Assembly (NCBI GenBank): GCA_963695835.1
Contig: CAVOHR010000002.1
Span: 372,001 to 436,000, forward strand
Length of the DNA: 64,000 nucleotides
Source: VRUE01 sp963695835
Lineage (GTDB): Bacteria; Actinomycetota; Thermoleophilia; Solirubrobacterales; 70-9
Direction: 5' to 3'
Shown one piece after another: positions 7,252-14,614 of the stretch (position 1 is its first letter; every line of letters starts with the position of its first letter). Made by a program: the position numbers and the translations under genes. The notes beneath the pieces were generated by a model, which ran no database searches, had not been told where the DNA came from, and was given only the letters and a program-made list of their open reading frames with translations.

Positions 7252-9741
7252 TCAGCGAACGACCAGGTTAACCAGCTTCCCGGGGACGACAATCTCCTTC
7301 ACCACGTCCCTGCCGTCGAGATGGCGGCGCACCTTCTCGCTGGTCCGGGCCAGCTCCAGCAGCTCCGCCTCGGGGGCGTCGGCGGCGGCCTCGATCCGGT
7401 CGCGCAGCTTGCCGTTCACCTGGACGACGAGGGTCACCGTGTCGCTCGCCAGCAGCGCCGGGTCGGCCTCGGGCCAGGGCCGCTCCCAGACGCGGTCGCC
7501 CTCGAGCCGCTCCCAGACCTCGGCGCCGAGGTGGGGGGCGAAGGGGAAGATCAGCGAGGCCGCGGTGGCGGTGGCGAAGCGCACGGCGGCCACACCGGCG
7601 GGCTCGCCGTAGAGGCCGTCCTTGAGCCGGTAGGCCTCGTTGACCAGCTCCATCACCGCCGCGATCGCGGTGTTGAACTGGAAGCCGCGCTGGAAGTCGC
7701 GAGTCACCTTGTCGATCGCCCAGTGTGCCTTGGCGAGCAGATCGCGCGCCTCGCCCGCGGCCGTGCCGGCATCGAGTTGACCGGCGTCCATGCCCTCGAC
7801 CTCCTCACACAACCGCCACAGCCGCGAGAGGAAGCGGTGCACGCCCTCGACCCCCTCGTCGGACCAGTCGCCGCCGCGCTCCGGCGGCCCCATGAAGCAG
7901 ACGTAGGTGCGGGCGGTGTCGGCGCCGTGGCGCTGCACGTAGTCGGCCGGGCTGACCGTGTTGCCCCTCGACTTCGACATCTTCGCCCCGTCGCGGGTGA
8001 TCATCCCCTGGGTGAAGAGGTTGGCGAACGGCTCCTGCACCGAGAGCCGGCCGAGGTCGGCGAGCGCCTTGGTGAAGAAGCGCGCGTACATCAGGTGCAG
8101 GATCGCGTGCTCGACCCCGCCGATGTACTGGTCGACCGGCAGCCAGTGGTCGGCCGCCTCGCGGTCCCAGGCGGCGTCGGCGTTCCGGGGATCGAGGTAG
8201 CGGATGAAGTACCAGGATGAGTCGACGAAGGTGTCCATCGTGTCGGTCTCGCGCCGCGCCGCGCCGCCGCAGCGCGGGCACTCGGTGGCGACCCAGTCCT
8301 CGGCGGCGGCCAGCGGGCTCTTGCCCTGCGGCGCGTAGTCCTCGACCGCCGGCAGCTCGACCGGCAGCTGCTCCTCGGGCACGGGGACGATCCCGCATTC
8401 GTCGCAGTAGACGACCGGGATCGGCGCCCCCCAGTAGCGCTGGCGCGAGACCAGCCAGTCGCGCAGGCGGTAGTTGACCGAGGCGCTGCCGCGGCCCTCC
8501 GCCGTCAGCCAGGCGACGATCTCGGCGTAGGCCTCGCGGTTGTGCTTGCCGTCGAAGCGGCCGGAGTTGAGGATCGGGCCGTCGCCGGGATAGGGGAGGC
8601 CCCTGGGATCGCGCGCCTCGGCCGGGTCCTCGCCCTCGATCACCCGCTGCACCGGCAGGTCGAAGGCACGGGCGAACTCGTAGTCGCGCGCGTCGTGCGC
8701 GGGCACCGCCATGATCGCGCCGGTGCCGTACTCCATCAGCACGTAGTCGGCGACGAACATCGGGATCGCCTCGCCGTTGACCGGGTTGACGACGCTGCGC
8801 CCGAGCGGCACGCCGGTCTTCTCGCGCTCCTCGTCGCCGCGCTCCTCGGCCGACTCGCGGGCGACGCTGTCGACGTACTCGCGCACGGCCGCCTCGGCCG
8901 GGGTGCCGGCGACCAGCCGCTCCAGCTCGGGGTGCTCGGGGGCGAGGACGAAGAAGGTGGCGCCGAACAGGGTGTCGGGGCGGGTGGTGAAGACCGCGAA
9001 GTCGAGGTCGGCCTCCTCGCAGCGGAAGGTCACCTCGGCGCCCTCGGAGCGGCCGATCCAGTTGCGCTGCATGGTGACGACGTGCTCGGGCCAGGACTCG
9101 AGCAGGTCGAAGTCGGCGAGCAGCCGCTCGGCGTAGTCGGTGATGCGGAAGAACCACTGCTCGAGGCGGCGCTGGACGACCGGCGTGCCGCAGCGCTCGC
9201 AGCGGCCGTCGACGACCTGCTCGTTGGCGAGCACGGTGGCGTCCTTCGGGCACCACTGGACCGGCGCCTCGTCGCGGTAGGCGAGCCCGCGCTCGAACAG
9301 CTGCAGGAAGATCCACTGGGTCCAGCGGTAGTACTCGGGCGTGTGGGTGGCCAGCTCGCGCGACCAGTCGATCGAGATCCCCCACTCGCGGAACTGGCGG
9401 CTGAAGGACTCGATCGAGCGCTCGGTCGCCTCGGCGGGCGGCTCGCCGGTCTTGATCGCGTTGTTCTCCGCCGGCAGGCCGAAGGAGTCGTAGCCCATCG
9501 GGTGGATCACCTCGAAGCCGTGGCGGCGGCGGAAGTGGGCGATCGCGTCGCCGACCGCGTAGCACTTGAGATGGCCGACGTGGGGCTCCCCCGAGGGGTA
9601 GGGCAGCATCTCCAGCACGTAGGACTTCGGCTTCTCCGCCTCGTATCCGGGCCGGCCGGGGTTGGTGACCTCCCAGGTCTTCTCCTCGGCCCAGACCTGC
9701 TGCCACTTCAGCTCGATAGCTCGGGCGTCGTATCCGCTCAC
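7252..9741 (-). CDS. leuS: Leucyl-tRNA synthetase
   Basis: An 829-residue class I synthetase that charges tRNA-Leu. The HIGH-type motif appears as PHVGHLKCYAVGD near residue 55 and KMSKSRGNTVSP near residue 590. The CP1 editing domain is present (FTTRPDTLFGATFFVLAPEH, about residues 225-245, and the GTGAIMAVPAHD stretch). Zinc-type cysteine pairs occur around residues 450 and 490. The length is normal for bacterial LeuRS. A long palindrome (9771-9893) lies just upstream and separates it from the preceding gene. Confidence 0.97.
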   Translation of the reverse strand: MSGYDARAIELKWQQVWAEEKTWEVTNPGRPGYEAEKPKSYVLEMLPYPSGEPHVGHLKCYAVGDAIAHFRRRHGFEVIHPMGYDSFGLPAENNAIKTGEPPAEATERSIESFSRQFREWGISIDWSRELATHTPEYYRWTQWIFLQLFERGLAYRDEAPVQWCPKDATVLANEQVVDGRCERCGTPVVQRRLEQWFFRITDYAERLLADFDLLESWPEHVVTMQRNWIGRSEGAEVTFRCEEADLDFAVFTTRPDTLFGATFFVLAPEHPELERLVAGTPAEAAVREYVDSVARESAEERGDEEREKTGVPLGRSVVNPVNGEAIPMFVADYVLMEYGTGAIMAVPAHDARDYEFARAFDLPVQRVIEGEDPAEARDPRGLPYPGDGPILNSGRFDGKHNREAYAEIVAWLTAEGRGSASVNYRLRDWLVSRQRYWGAPIPVVYCDECGIVPVPEEQLPVELPAVEDYAPQGKSPLAAAEDWVATECPRCGGAARRETDTMDTFVDSSWYFIRYLDPRNADAAWDREAADHWLPVDQYIGGVEHAILHLMYARFFTKALADLGRLSVQEPFANLFTQGMITRDGAKMSKSRGNTVSPADYVQRHGADTARTYVCFMGPPERGGDWSDEGVEGVHRFLSRLWRLCEEVEGMDAGQLDAGTAAGEARDLLAKAHWAIDKVTRDFQRGFQFNTAIAAVMELVNEAYRLKDGLYGEPAGVAAVRFATATAASLIFPFAPHLGAEVWERLEGDRVWERPWPEADPALLASDTVTLVVQVNGKLRDRIEAAADAPEAELLELARTSEKVRRHLDGRDVVKEIVVPGKLVNLVVR

Positions 9742-9770
9742 CGGCCGATCTTATGACGCTGGGGCGAGGG

Positions 9771-9893
9771 GGTAGGGGTCGGGTGCCCCTCCCGCTTGCT
9801 GGGTTTTTCGCCGGAGAGTCGGCGGCCGTCCGAGAACGTGATCTGTGCGAAAAACATGACGCCGCTGCGCGGGAGGGGCACCCGACCCCTACC
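9771..9893. repeat. Long nested palindrome, copy 2 (spoIIM-like/leuS)
   Basis: Outer arms 9771-9795 and 9869-9893 are a perfect 25-bp inverted repeat. Inner arms TTTTTCGC (9804-9811) and GCGAAAAA (9847-9854) are also perfect. The flanking cores (CTTGCTGGG on one side, GACGCCGCTGC on the other) recur in copy 3 in opposite orientation. The element starts at the base next to the stop of the upstream minus-strand gene (9894) and ends 30 bp before the leuS start, a position suited to transcription termination or mRNA end protection. Confidence 0.85.
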
Positions 9894-10601
9894 TCACGCA
9901 ACCGGAGAGATGACTCGCAGGATGTGGGGCCAGACGTAGACCTCGATCGTCGCGGCGACGACCAGCGTGGGGATCGCCAGGGCGACGGTGACGAAGGTCG
10001 CGGCGAGCAGGCGGTTCCACTGGCCGCGGCGGCTGGCGATCAGCCAGGCGGCGAGGGGCAGGAACAGCGCGGTCAGCTCGGGGATTGCGTGCGGGAGGAC
10101 GCTGACGATCAGGGCGGCGCGCGAGATGTGCAGCTGGAAGGCGATCGTCGAGCCTTGGAAGCCGAGGTAGAGGGCCTGGGTCGAGAGCGAGAAGAGGGTC
10201 ACGGCGCAGACGAAGAGGATCGCGAACTGCCCGGCCTTGACGTGCACCCAGCGCGAGACGCCGCTGCGCTGCGCGGCGGCGATCGGCATCGAGGCGCCGG
10301 CGATGAAGCCGGCGATGCAGGCGGTCGCGTGCAGGGCGAGGACGAGCGAGTTGCGGTAGAGGATCGGCAGCAGGTCGCCCGGGTCCGACGCTTCGGTCAG
10401 CCCGGGCAGGTGGATCGGGGTGATGTCGGGCGTCAGCAGCCCGGCGACGAACCAGACGGCGACGAGCAGCGTCAGCGCGATCGCCAGGCTGAGCGCGAGC
10501 CAGCCCCGCAGCACCGCCCACGGCTGCCCGTTCCAGACCGCGAAGGTCTCCCGCGTGTCCCGCATCCCGTGCGAGAACACGTGCTCGTTGGCCCCGTTCA
10601 T
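9894..10601 (-). CDS. SpoIIM-like (DUF95) membrane protein
   Basis: A 235-residue protein with about five hydrophobic helices. The stretch LPHAIPELTALFLPLAAWLI followed by a last helix ending ATIEVYVWPHIL resembles the C-terminal half of SpoIIM/DUF95 proteins, and RNSLVLALHATACIAGFIAGA resembles their N-terminal conserved segment. In spore formers SpoIIM works with SpoIIP/SpoIID in peptidoglycan remodelling; homologues in non-sporulating actinobacteria are of unknown role. The family assignment is by eye and moderate. Confidence 0.6.
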   Translation of the reverse strand: MNGANEHVFSHGMRDTRETFAVWNGQPWAVLRGWLALSLAIALTLLVAVWFVAGLLTPDITPIHLPGLTEASDPGDLLPILYRNSLVLALHATACIAGFIAGASMPIAAAQRSGVSRWVHVKAGQFAILFVCAVTLFSLSTQALYLGFQGSTIAFQLHISRAALIVSVLPHAIPELTALFLPLAAWLIASRRGQWNRLLAATFVTVALAIPTLVVAATIEVYVWPHILRVISPVA

Positions 10602-10632
10602 CGCTCAAGCATCGGCAGGATCGAACGGCGAG

Positions 10633-10758
10633 TTAATCCGGGGGCGGAGCTGCCGGGCCGAGGCGGGCGACCGGCCGACCCCAGCGGGTCACGAGCGTTT
10701 CCTCGCCGGCCTCGGCACGCCGGACGTACTGGGCGAGCTTCGCGTCGAACTCGTCCAT
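10633..10758 (-). other. Phd/YefM-like antitoxin remnant or tail
   Basis: The last 41 codons of the frame, from ATG at 10758, read MDEFDAKLAQYVRRAEAGEE and then TLVTRWGRPVARLGP, which matches the C-terminal half of Phd/YefM-type antitoxins. The segment before it (EQTVG) looks like the usual antitoxin N-terminus without an obvious own start codon. No toxin gene follows; the next gene is the SpoIIM-like membrane protein. It is either an orphan antitoxin translated on its own or a fused tail of the upstream frame. Confidence 0.5.
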
Positions 10759-11322
10759 GCCGACCGTCTGCTCGAGGTCGGCGAAGTCATCGCCCGGAAG
10801 GGCCGCATCAATCAGGTGGCGGAGTTGAGGAGTGGAGCTAGTGGGGCTCGAACCCACGACCTTCTGACTGCCGGTCAGATGCTCTTCCAGCTGAGCTATA
10901 GCCCCGCGGAACTCGTAATCGGCCGCCCAGTTTAACGCCGCGCGCTGGTTGTTCCTCGCCGGCTCTGTCCGCAGGTTGACTACTGCCCGCCCGTCGAAGA
11001 GCTCGCTGGGCAGAAGGAAGCAGCTGTCCAGCTCCCCGCAGTACACGGCTACGGCATCGATCTCGCTGGCGCGATAAGTCGCAACAACGTAGCCCCGCGT
11101 TGGGGAGTGATAGGACGACTTGAGTCGCACGTAAATGACATCGCCCTGACATGAGGCCCATTTGCACTGCACACGGAGAAGTCGGCCCTTGATCCCGATG
11201 ATGAGGTCATAGCGCTCATGCTCTGTCAACGGAGAGAACACCGACAGCCCGAGGCTCGCGGCCTCCTTGGCGATCGCCAGCTCGGCCACGTTGCCCTTGT
11301 GATTGGGGTTGTGTGCCTCCAC
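10633..11322 (-). CDS. PD-(D/E)XK nuclease (group I intron endonuclease-like) frame running into tRNA-Ala
   Basis: The frame opens with GTG at 11322. Residues 1-138 resemble the PD-(D/E)XK family related to group I intron endonucleases: KGNVAELAIAKEAASLGL, then RYDLIIGIKGRLLRVQCKWA carrying the likely catalytic D...QxK residues, and RNNQRAALNWAADYEF near the end. No stop follows. The frame continues in sense through the tRNA-Ala gene (about residues 140-163) and into a Phd-like tail (last 41 residues). The start abuts a LexA-type box, and a -35-like TTGACT (11357-11352) places the likely transcript start at the GTG itself. Whether the full 229-residue product is made is unknown. Confidence 0.65.
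   Translation of the reverse strand: MEAHNPNHKGNVAELAIAKEAASLGLSVFSPLTEHERYDLIIGIKGRLLRVQCKWASCQGDVIYVRLKSSYHSPTRGYVVATYRASEIDAVAVYCGELDSCFLLPSELFDGRAVVNLRTEPARNNQRAALNWAADYEFRGAIAQLEEHLTGSQKVVGSSPTSSTPQLRHLIDAALPGDDFADLEQTVGMDEFDAKLAQYVRRAEAGEETLVTRWGRPVARLGPAAPPPD
10833..10905 (-). tRNA. tRNA-Ala (anticodon GGC)
   Basis: The minus strand folds as a full cloverleaf of 73 nt. The acceptor stem is GGGGCTA/TAGCTCC with the G3-U70 wobble that marks alanine tRNAs. The D arm is GCTC/GAGC, the anticodon stem is TCTGA/TCAGA with loop CCGGCAG, and the T arm is GTGGG/CCCAC with loop TTCGAGC. The anticodon is GGC (Ala). Position 33 is C instead of the nearly universal U. CCA is not encoded. The gene lies inside, and in the same direction as, the nuclease reading frame. 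Confidence 0.9.
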
Positions 11323-11335
11323 GAACGTATGTTCG
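11322..11335. promoter_or_regulatory. LexA/SOS box at the nuclease start
   Basis: The 14-bp sequence CGAACGTATGTTCG (plus strand) is a perfect palindrome that fits the Gram-positive/actinobacterial SOS box CGAACRNRYGTTCG. On the minus strand a TTGACT at 11357-11352 lies 17 nt before GAACAT (11334-11329), which would be the -10 element inside the box. The transcript would then start at or next to the GTG at 11322, making it leaderless. LexA bound here would block the promoter directly. Confidence 0.72.
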
Positions 11336-11398
11336 CAGACAAAACACTGTCAGTCAATACATCAACCGTCCGGGACTTGCCTCTGGACGCCGCCAGCG

Positions 11399-12148
11399 CT
11401 ACGCCGCGTGCTGCTCGGGGCCCTGGTCCTCGTCCAGGTCGAGGATCAGGTCCTCGCCGGCGGTGCGGCGGATCTTGAAGTCGAAGGGGGCGCTCTCTTC
11501 CAGCTCGCGAAGGAGGTCGACCGGCTCGTCGAGGCGCATCGAGAGGGTTGCGCGGCCCTCGGAGAAGCGCTCGACCGAGATCTCCGAGGCGCCGAGGCGG
11601 CCGATCGCGTCCTCGATCCCGACCAGCTGCGAGAAGTCGCCGAGCGGGCCGATCTCCAGCCTCAAGCGGCCGTCGAGGCCGGCGGGCGCGGCGGGAGCCT
11701 CGCTCGCGGGCCCTCCGCTCGCCCCGGCGCCGCTGCCGGCGGCGCCGGCCTGCGCGTCGGCAACCTCCTGCGAGCGGCGGCTCACCTCGACCGCCTCGCG
11801 CAGCGCCTTCATCCGGATCCGCGTCGCCTGCCCCCGCGCCTGCTGCTGGATCTCGTCCAGTCGCGCGGAAACAGAGTGCAGCGAGGCGATGCTGCGGTCG
11901 TGCCGCTCGTTCGCCTCGCGCAGGCGCTCGCCGAGGCTGCGGATCTCCCGCTCGCGCTCGATCACCATGCCGGAGAGCGAGGCCAGCTCCTCCTCCGCCC
12001 GGGCGGCCGCCTCGGACGACTCGCGCGAGCTCGCCAGCGCCTCCTCCGTGTCGCACTCCAGCGCCCAGATCCGGGCGTCGCGCGCGGAGATCGCCGCATC
12101 CACCTCGTCGCGGCGGTAGCCGAGGAGCGACCTCTTGAAGCTACCCAT
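11399..12148 (-). CDS. DivIVA-like coiled-coil protein
   Basis: Starting at ATG 12148, this 249-residue protein opens MGSFKRSLLGYRRDEVDAAI, which resembles the N-terminal motif of DivIVA/GpsB-type proteins. A long Glu/Arg-rich coiled coil follows (about residues 20-110). After an Ala/Gly/Pro-rich linker there is a C-terminal domain (about residues 158-245) with the pattern RLEIGPLGDFSQLVGIEDAI, which I do not recognise. A role in polar or division-site organisation is a guess from the N-terminus. A TTG 33 bp upstream is an alternative start. Confidence 0.6.
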   Translation of the reverse strand: MGSFKRSLLGYRRDEVDAAISARDARIWALECDTEEALASSRESSEAAARAEEELASLSGMVIEREREIRSLGERLREANERHDRSIASLHSVSARLDEIQQQARGQATRIRMKALREAVEVSRRSQEVADAQAGAAGSGAGASGGPASEAPAAPAGLDGRLRLEIGPLGDFSQLVGIEDAIGRLGASEISVERFSEGRATLSMRLDEPVDLLRELEESAPFDFKIRRTAGEDLILDLDEDQGPEQHAA

Positions 12149-12196
12149 GTGCGGCACGCTAGATGCGCCTTCGGACGGCAATTCCGGAAACGCCCG

Positions 12197-12589
12197 TCAG
12201 GCGCTCGCCGCGGACGGAGCCTGCGACTCGCCGAGGCCCGGCTCGAGCCGCGGCGCCTCGTGCCAGAGCTCCTCCAGGCGGTACCGCTCCCGGGCCTCGC
12301 CGGTGAAGACGTGCAGGACCGCGTCGAGGTAGTCGAGGACGATCCAGCCGGCCGCGCCGTCGCCGTCCACCCCGCCCGGCAGCATCCCGTGCTCCCGCTT
12401 CATCTTCAGCCTCACGTCGTCGACGATCGCCCGCGCCTGGCGCTCGTTGCGCGCTGTGCAGATCGCCAGGAAGTCGGTGTAGGAGGCGAGGCCGCGCATG
12501 TCGAGGACGACGATCTCGCTCGCGCCTTTGGCGTCGGCCAGCTCGGCCAGCCGCCGCGCCAGCGCCTCGGAGTCCAGCCCGGCGGTCAC
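12197..12589 (-). CDS. rsfS: Ribosomal silencing factor RsfS
   Basis: A 130-residue protein of the Iojap/RsfS family, which binds L14 on the large subunit and blocks subunit joining when nutrients are short. The conserved core is visible: KGASEIVVLDMRGLASYTDF, ARAIVDDVRLKMKREHG and GWIVLDYLDAVLHVFTGEAR, ending with YRLEELWHEAP. Its start overlaps the nadD stop by 4 bp, so the two are translationally coupled, as in most bacteria. Confidence 0.93.
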   Translation of the reverse strand: MTAGLDSEALARRLAELADAKGASEIVVLDMRGLASYTDFLAICTARNERQARAIVDDVRLKMKREHGMLPGGVDGDGAAGWIVLDYLDAVLHVFTGEARERYRLEELWHEAPRLEPGLGESQAPSAASA

Positions 12590-13224
12590 GAGTAGACCCC
12601 CTTCTCCTCGATGAACCGCGCCACCGCCTCGGGCACCAGGTAGCGCAGCGGCCGCCCCGCCGCCGCCCGCTCGCGCACCGCCGAGGAGGAGACGCCGAAC
12701 TGCGGCATCTCCAGCATCGTCGCCCGGCCCGCGGCGCCGAGACTGCGCATCACCGCCGCGACGTCGGCCTCGGAGACGCCCGAGCGCCGCGCCACCGCGA
12801 GCCGCGCCAGCTCCACCACGCGCTCCGGCTTGCGCCAGCTCTCCAGCCCGACCGCGGCGTCCGCCCCCATCACGAACACCAGATCCGGTTCTCCCCTCTC
12901 GCGTGCAAGCAGCTCCAAGGTCTCATACGTGTAGGACGGGCCGTCGCGCTCCACCTCCAGGGTGGAGACGCTGAAGCGCGAGTCGTCGGCGGCGGCGAGC
13001 CGGGTCATCGCCAGCCGCAGCTCCCGCCCGGGGTCGTCGGGGATGCGCTTGTGCGGCGCCTCGCCGGTCGGCACCAGCACGACTTCGTCGAGGCCGAGCT
13101 GCCAGAGCGCCTCCTGGGCGAGCGCCAGGTGCCCGAGGTGGGGTGGGTTGAACGCCGAGCCGAGGACGCCGATCGCCGCGGCGCTGTCGCCGGCGGGCGA
13201 GTTACTCACGCACCTGGCCGTCAC
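12586..13224 (-). CDS. nadD: Nicotinate-nucleotide adenylyltransferase
   Basis: NadD transfers AMP from ATP to nicotinate mononucleotide in NAD synthesis. The nucleotidyltransferase motif is seen as GSAFNPPHLGHLALAQEAL near residue 22, with VVLVPTGEAPHKR after it, and the C-terminal SSSAVRERAAAGRPLRYLVP corresponds to the ISSTxIR motif. The family usually has G(G/T)FDPxHxGH, so the Ser-Ala-Phe-Asn variant is slightly unusual. Two GTG starts are possible, at 13224 and 13209; the second overlaps the proA stop as GTGAGTAA and gives a more family-like N-terminus. Confidence 0.92.
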   Translation of the reverse strand: MTARCVSNSPAGDSAAAIGVLGSAFNPPHLGHLALAQEALWQLGLDEVVLVPTGEAPHKRIPDDPGRELRLAMTRLAAADDSRFSVSTLEVERDGPSYTYETLELLARERGEPDLVFVMGADAAVGLESWRKPERVVELARLAVARRSGVSEADVAAVMRSLGAAGRATMLEMPQFGVSSSAVRERAAAGRPLRYLVPEAVARFIEEKGVYS

Positions 13225-14467
13225 CGCGGACGACGTACTTGTAGGTGGTCAGCTCACGCAGGCCGATCGGGCCGCGGGCGTGCAGCTTCTGGGTCGAGTT
13301 GCCGATCTCCGCGCCCATCCCGAACTCGAAGCCGTCGGTGAAGCGGGTCGAGGCGTTGGTGTAGACGACGGCGGCGTCGACCCCGGCGGTGAAGCGCTCG
13401 GCCGCCTCCTCGGAGCCGGTGACGATCGCCTCCGAGTGCCGGGTGCCGTAGCGGTTGACGTGCTCGACCGCCTCCTCCAGCGAATCGACGACCGCAACCG
13501 CCAGCTTCAGGTCGAGGTACTCGGTCGCCCAGTCGTCCTCGCCGGCGACCCCGACCTCGACCCCGCCGGCGCCCCCCCGCGCCCGCTCGTCGCCGACCAG
13601 CTCGACCCCGGCCTCGCGCAGCTCGGCGAGCGCCTCCGGCAGGAACTCCGCGGCGACGGCGGCGTCGACCAGCAGCGTCTCGGCCGCGTTGCAGACGCCG
13701 GGCCGCTGCGTCTTCGCGTTGACCGCGATCCGCCGCGCCATCTCGAGGTCGGCGTCGGAGTGAACGTAGACATGGCAGTTGCCCGCTGCGGCGTAGATCA
13801 CCGGCACCGTCGCCACGTCCTTCAAAGCCTTCTTCAGCCCCTCCCCGCCGCGCGGAATCAGCAGGTCCACCGTGTCCTCCCGGGTGGCCAGCTCGGCCAG
13901 GTCCTCGCGCCCGCCGCCGGCGAGCAGCAGCACCGCGTCCTCCGGCAGCCCGGCCTCGGCAAGCGCCTCCCGCACGATCGCCGCCAGCGCCCCGTTCGTC
14001 CGTTCGGCATAGCTGGACCCCCGCAGCACGATCGAGTTCCCACTCTTGACCGTCAGCGCGGCGCAGTCGATCGTCACGTTGGGCCGCGCCTCGTAGACCA
14101 CCGCCACGACCCCCAGCGGCACCCGCACCTTGGTCAGATCGAGCCCGCTGGCCAGCACCCGGTGGTCCAGCACCTCACCAACCGGATCGTCCAGCGCCGC
14201 AATCGCCCGAGCTCCCTCGGCCATGGCCGCGACCCGCTCCTCGCTCAACGCCAAGCGATCGCGCAGCGCGGTCGTAAGCCCCTCAGCCCGCTCGTCGGCC
14301 AGGTCGGCGGCATTCGCCTCGAGCACCTCCGCGACCCGCTCACCCAGCAACCGCGCAATCGCCTCCAGCGCAGCATCCTTGGTAGCGGTCGGCGCCCCAG
14401 CCAGCTCCCGCGCAGCCCGCTGAGCGGCTTCGCAGCTATCGCGAACGGTTTTCGCAGCAATCGCCAT
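13202..14467 (-). CDS. proA: Gamma-glutamyl phosphate reductase
   Basis: A 421-residue ALDH-fold enzyme that makes glutamate 5-semialdehyde for proline synthesis. Family features include VPLGVVAVVYEARPNVTIDC, the catalytic Cys region QRPGVCNAAETLLV, and FGMGAEIGNSTQKLHARGP near the C-terminus. I start it at ATG 14467, which gives the usual N-terminus MAIAAKTVRDSCEAAQRA; the frame stays open upstream only because it crosses a palindromic repeat. It is followed by nadD and rsfS and preceded by proB, which is disrupted here. Confidence 0.94.
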   Translation of the reverse strand: MAIAAKTVRDSCEAAQRAARELAGAPTATKDAALEAIARLLGERVAEVLEANAADLADERAEGLTTALRDRLALSEERVAAMAEGARAIAALDDPVGEVLDHRVLASGLDLTKVRVPLGVVAVVYEARPNVTIDCAALTVKSGNSIVLRGSSYAERTNGALAAIVREALAEAGLPEDAVLLLAGGGREDLAELATREDTVDLLIPRGGEGLKKALKDVATVPVIYAAAGNCHVYVHSDADLEMARRIAVNAKTQRPGVCNAAETLLVDAAVAAEFLPEALAELREAGVELVGDERARGGAGGVEVGVAGEDDWATEYLDLKLAVAVVDSLEEAVEHVNRYGTRHSEAIVTGSEEAAERFTAGVDAAVVYTNASTRFTDGFEFGMGAEIGNSTQKLHARGPIGLRELTTYKYVVRGDGQVRE

Positions 14468-14483
14468 CGCGGCTAAGGGTAGC

Positions 14484-14607
14484 TGGCGGGGTCGGGGGGT
14501 CCCTCCCGCGCAGCGGCGTCCTGTTTTTCGCCCCGCAAGCTCAAACGGCAGCCGCCAACTCCGAGGCGAAAAACCCAGCAAGCGGGAGGGACCCCCCGAC
14601 CCCGCCA
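14484..14607. repeat. Long nested palindrome, copy 3 (proB/proA)
   Basis: Outer arms 14484-14509 and 14582-14607 are a perfect 26-bp inverted repeat; inner arms GTTTTTCGCC (14523-14532) and GGCGAAAAAC (14565-14574) are perfect too. Next to the arms are GCAGCGGCGTCCTG and CCCAGCAA, the same side sequences as copy 2 but inverted. The element fills the gap between the proB stop (14615) and the proA start (14467) on the minus strand. Confidence 0.87.
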
Positions 14608-14614
14608 ACCACGC

